Below the pieces are notes generated by a model. It worked only from the letters and a program-made list of their open reading frames with translations. It had not been told where the DNA came from and ran no database searches. Made by a program: the position numbers and the translations under genes. A stretch of 20,179 nucleotides of DNA from Monoraphidium neglectum (Eukaryota; Chlorophyta; Chlorophyceae; Sphaeropleales; Selenastraceae). Shown in pieces: positions 19,001 to 20,179 of this stretch. The stretch spans positions 1 through 20,179 of the forward strand of contig NW_014012824.1 of the NCBI RefSeq assembly GCF_000611645.1, read 5' to 3'. Each line of letters opens with the position of its first letter. Within the stretch, counting starts at the first letter, position 1.

Positions 19001-20179
19001 TGCTGGCATTGCCGGTGTCAGCGCCGTCGAATCCAACCCATTCTATTCATCGCACTTGATGCGCGCAGGCGCCGGCGCTTGAGGAGTTTGAGGGCTGGCC
19101 CGACGGCGACGTCATCCTGCGCCCCACCCCCAAGTCGTCCGACTTGGCCGTCACCCGGGTGACCCGCTATGCGTCACCCAGCCATGTGGCAGTGCCCACG
19201 GAGTTACACGCACGCTGGGAGGCGGACCAGGCCCCCTACACCGACGCCGCGGACGATGATGTCGACGAGCAGCAGCAGCAGGCTCGCCGGGACAGCGGCG
19301 GCGGCGGCGGCGAGAGCGGCGGCTGGGTGCCGCAGCCTGGGGCGGGGCTGCCGCTCAATCAGTACGTCATCCACTTTGAGAGCGACCTGTTTGTGGGCAA
19401 GATGCTGTCGTACATCAAGGGTCTGCCCAGCAGCCACGAGCCCTACTTCACTGGGAAGAAGCGGCGCTCGGTGCTGATGCTGCAGGCGAGCGGGAATTGC
19501 TTGCGGGGGCGGCCAGGGGGGGGGGGCGCGGGGTCGGGCTTCAAGCCTTGGCGAGGCGCCTGAGACGTGACGTGCAGTGCAGTGTCTGGCGCAGGCAGGC
19601 ACGCTTGCCGCAACAGCGCCCGCTGTGGTGCCACCACTCCAGCTACGCACCTCCGCGGCCTGCTGTCTCACCACCCCCCTTGCTCGTTGACCTGTCGCGG
19701 CTCGCCCCACCCCAGGGCCGTTTCAAGCGGCCGCTGGGGCTGGCTGACGTGGTCACCGGCCAGGAGTTCGACCGGCCCTTCAAGAACCTGCGCGGCTGCT
19801 GGCTGATGGAGAAGGTGGGCAGGCGGATGCCGGAGGCAGGGAGTCCAACAGCTGGCCCATACGTCTTATGTCTGGACATCCCCACTTGTGGATGCAAATG
19901 TGCCTTTGCCTGTGTACGAGTGCCTGCACGCGCCCTCCTGGAACCGTGTGGTGTGAGTCTGTCTTCCAAACGCAACGGCAGGCAGCAAATATGGGCAGCC
20001 TTCTCTTACCTTGAATGCAAATCAATCACCCGTCCCCGCGCCGGCCGCGCCGCAGGTCATCCTGGCGTTTGCCAAGCGCGTGGTGACGTGCCTCGAGCTG
20101 GGGGACGTGGCCAAGAACCCCTACATGGTCTTCCCCCTCATGGCCCTGGCACACCGCGTCAACGTGGCGCACCCGGGCC
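16096..20179 (+). CDS. DEP domain - coiled coil - membrane hairpin - DUF1769/Duc1-type protein (3' end outside window)
   Basis: Ten exons join in phase: 16096-16146, 16244-16302, 16464-16649, 16976-17128, 17349-17424, 17691-17882, 18259-18756, 19069-19485, 19716-19814 and 20056 to the edge, giving 618 residues so far. Residues about 36-99 form a DEP domain (RTHRLRTYRRCFPGAAGVRWLV, ALGNAMLQAGLLRHV, FKNTQLLYKF). Residues 176-239 are a Gln/Leu-rich coiled coil. Residues about 246-283 are hydrophobic, two short segments around a GTGWAPP turn. A Gly-rich linker follows. From about residue 497 the sequence matches the DUF1769 or 'domain of unknown function at the cortex 1' type: YVIHFESDLFVGKMLSYIKGLP, EPYFTGKKRRSVLMLQGRFKRPL, VVTGQEFDRPF, and PYMVFPLMALAHRVNV. 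DEP domains target signalling proteins to membranes, so a membrane or cortex role is inferred. The start has a good GGCC-ATGG context. The intron after 19485 is GC-AG. Confidence 0.88.
19486..19715 (+). other. GC-AG intron in the DEP/Duc1 gene
   Basis: The exon ends CTGCAG and the intron begins GCGAGC instead of GTGAGC. It ends CACCCCAG before GGCCGTTTCAAG. Only this junction yields the expected continuous protein (RRSVLMLQ followed by GRFKRPL). Apart from the T-to-C change the donor is a strong U1 match, as is typical of GC-AG introns. Confidence 0.85.

Overview
The window reads as nuclear DNA of a green alga (Chlorophyta, probably a core chlorophyte; genus not determinable by eye). The reasons are GC-rich short exons broken by many GT-AG introns, plant-type ribosomal protein sequence, a chloroplast-type transit peptide, TGTAA motifs about 0.26-0.27 kb after two stop codons (the usual chlorophyte poly(A) signal), and abundant CAG/CTG and CA/GT simple repeats. 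Long uninterrupted reading frames are mostly shadows; the real genes had to be assembled exon by exon from splice sites and matching phase.

Layout. Three genes lie on the minus strand: (1) the 5' part of a quasi-RRM RNA-binding protein of the hnRNP F/H-ESRP type with a long Gln-rich linker (369-3622, continuing off the left edge); (2) a five-exon, probably plastid-targeted rhodanese-like protein whose catalytic cysteine position is serine (4218-5986); (3) a complete four-exon gene for 40S ribosomal protein uS4/RPS9 (7291-9292). Two genes follow on the plus strand: (4) a nine-exon gene for an unrecognised helical, TPR-like protein with an Ala-rich and Lys-rich tail (10526-13612); (5) a gene with a DEP domain, a coiled coil, a hydrophobic hairpin and a DUF1769/Duc1-type domain (16096 to the right edge, incomplete), with one GC-AG intron.

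Between genes 3 and 4 is a divergent intergenic region of 1.2 kb holding a decayed tandem duplication. Between genes 4 and 5 is about 2.5 kb in which I find no supportable gene. There is no sign of an operon, mobile element with recognisable coding capacity, tRNA, rRNA or CRISPR array.

The genes do not form an evident pathway. They look like ordinary neighbouring nuclear genes for RNA processing, a plastid protein, translation, and membrane or cortex signalling. The most interesting items are the combined DEP and Duc1-type architecture, the cysteine-less rhodanese domain with an Arg/Pro-rich tail, the prion-like Gln-rich linker of the RNA-binding protein, the GC-AG intron, and a perfect 11-bp hairpin inside an RPS9 intron.
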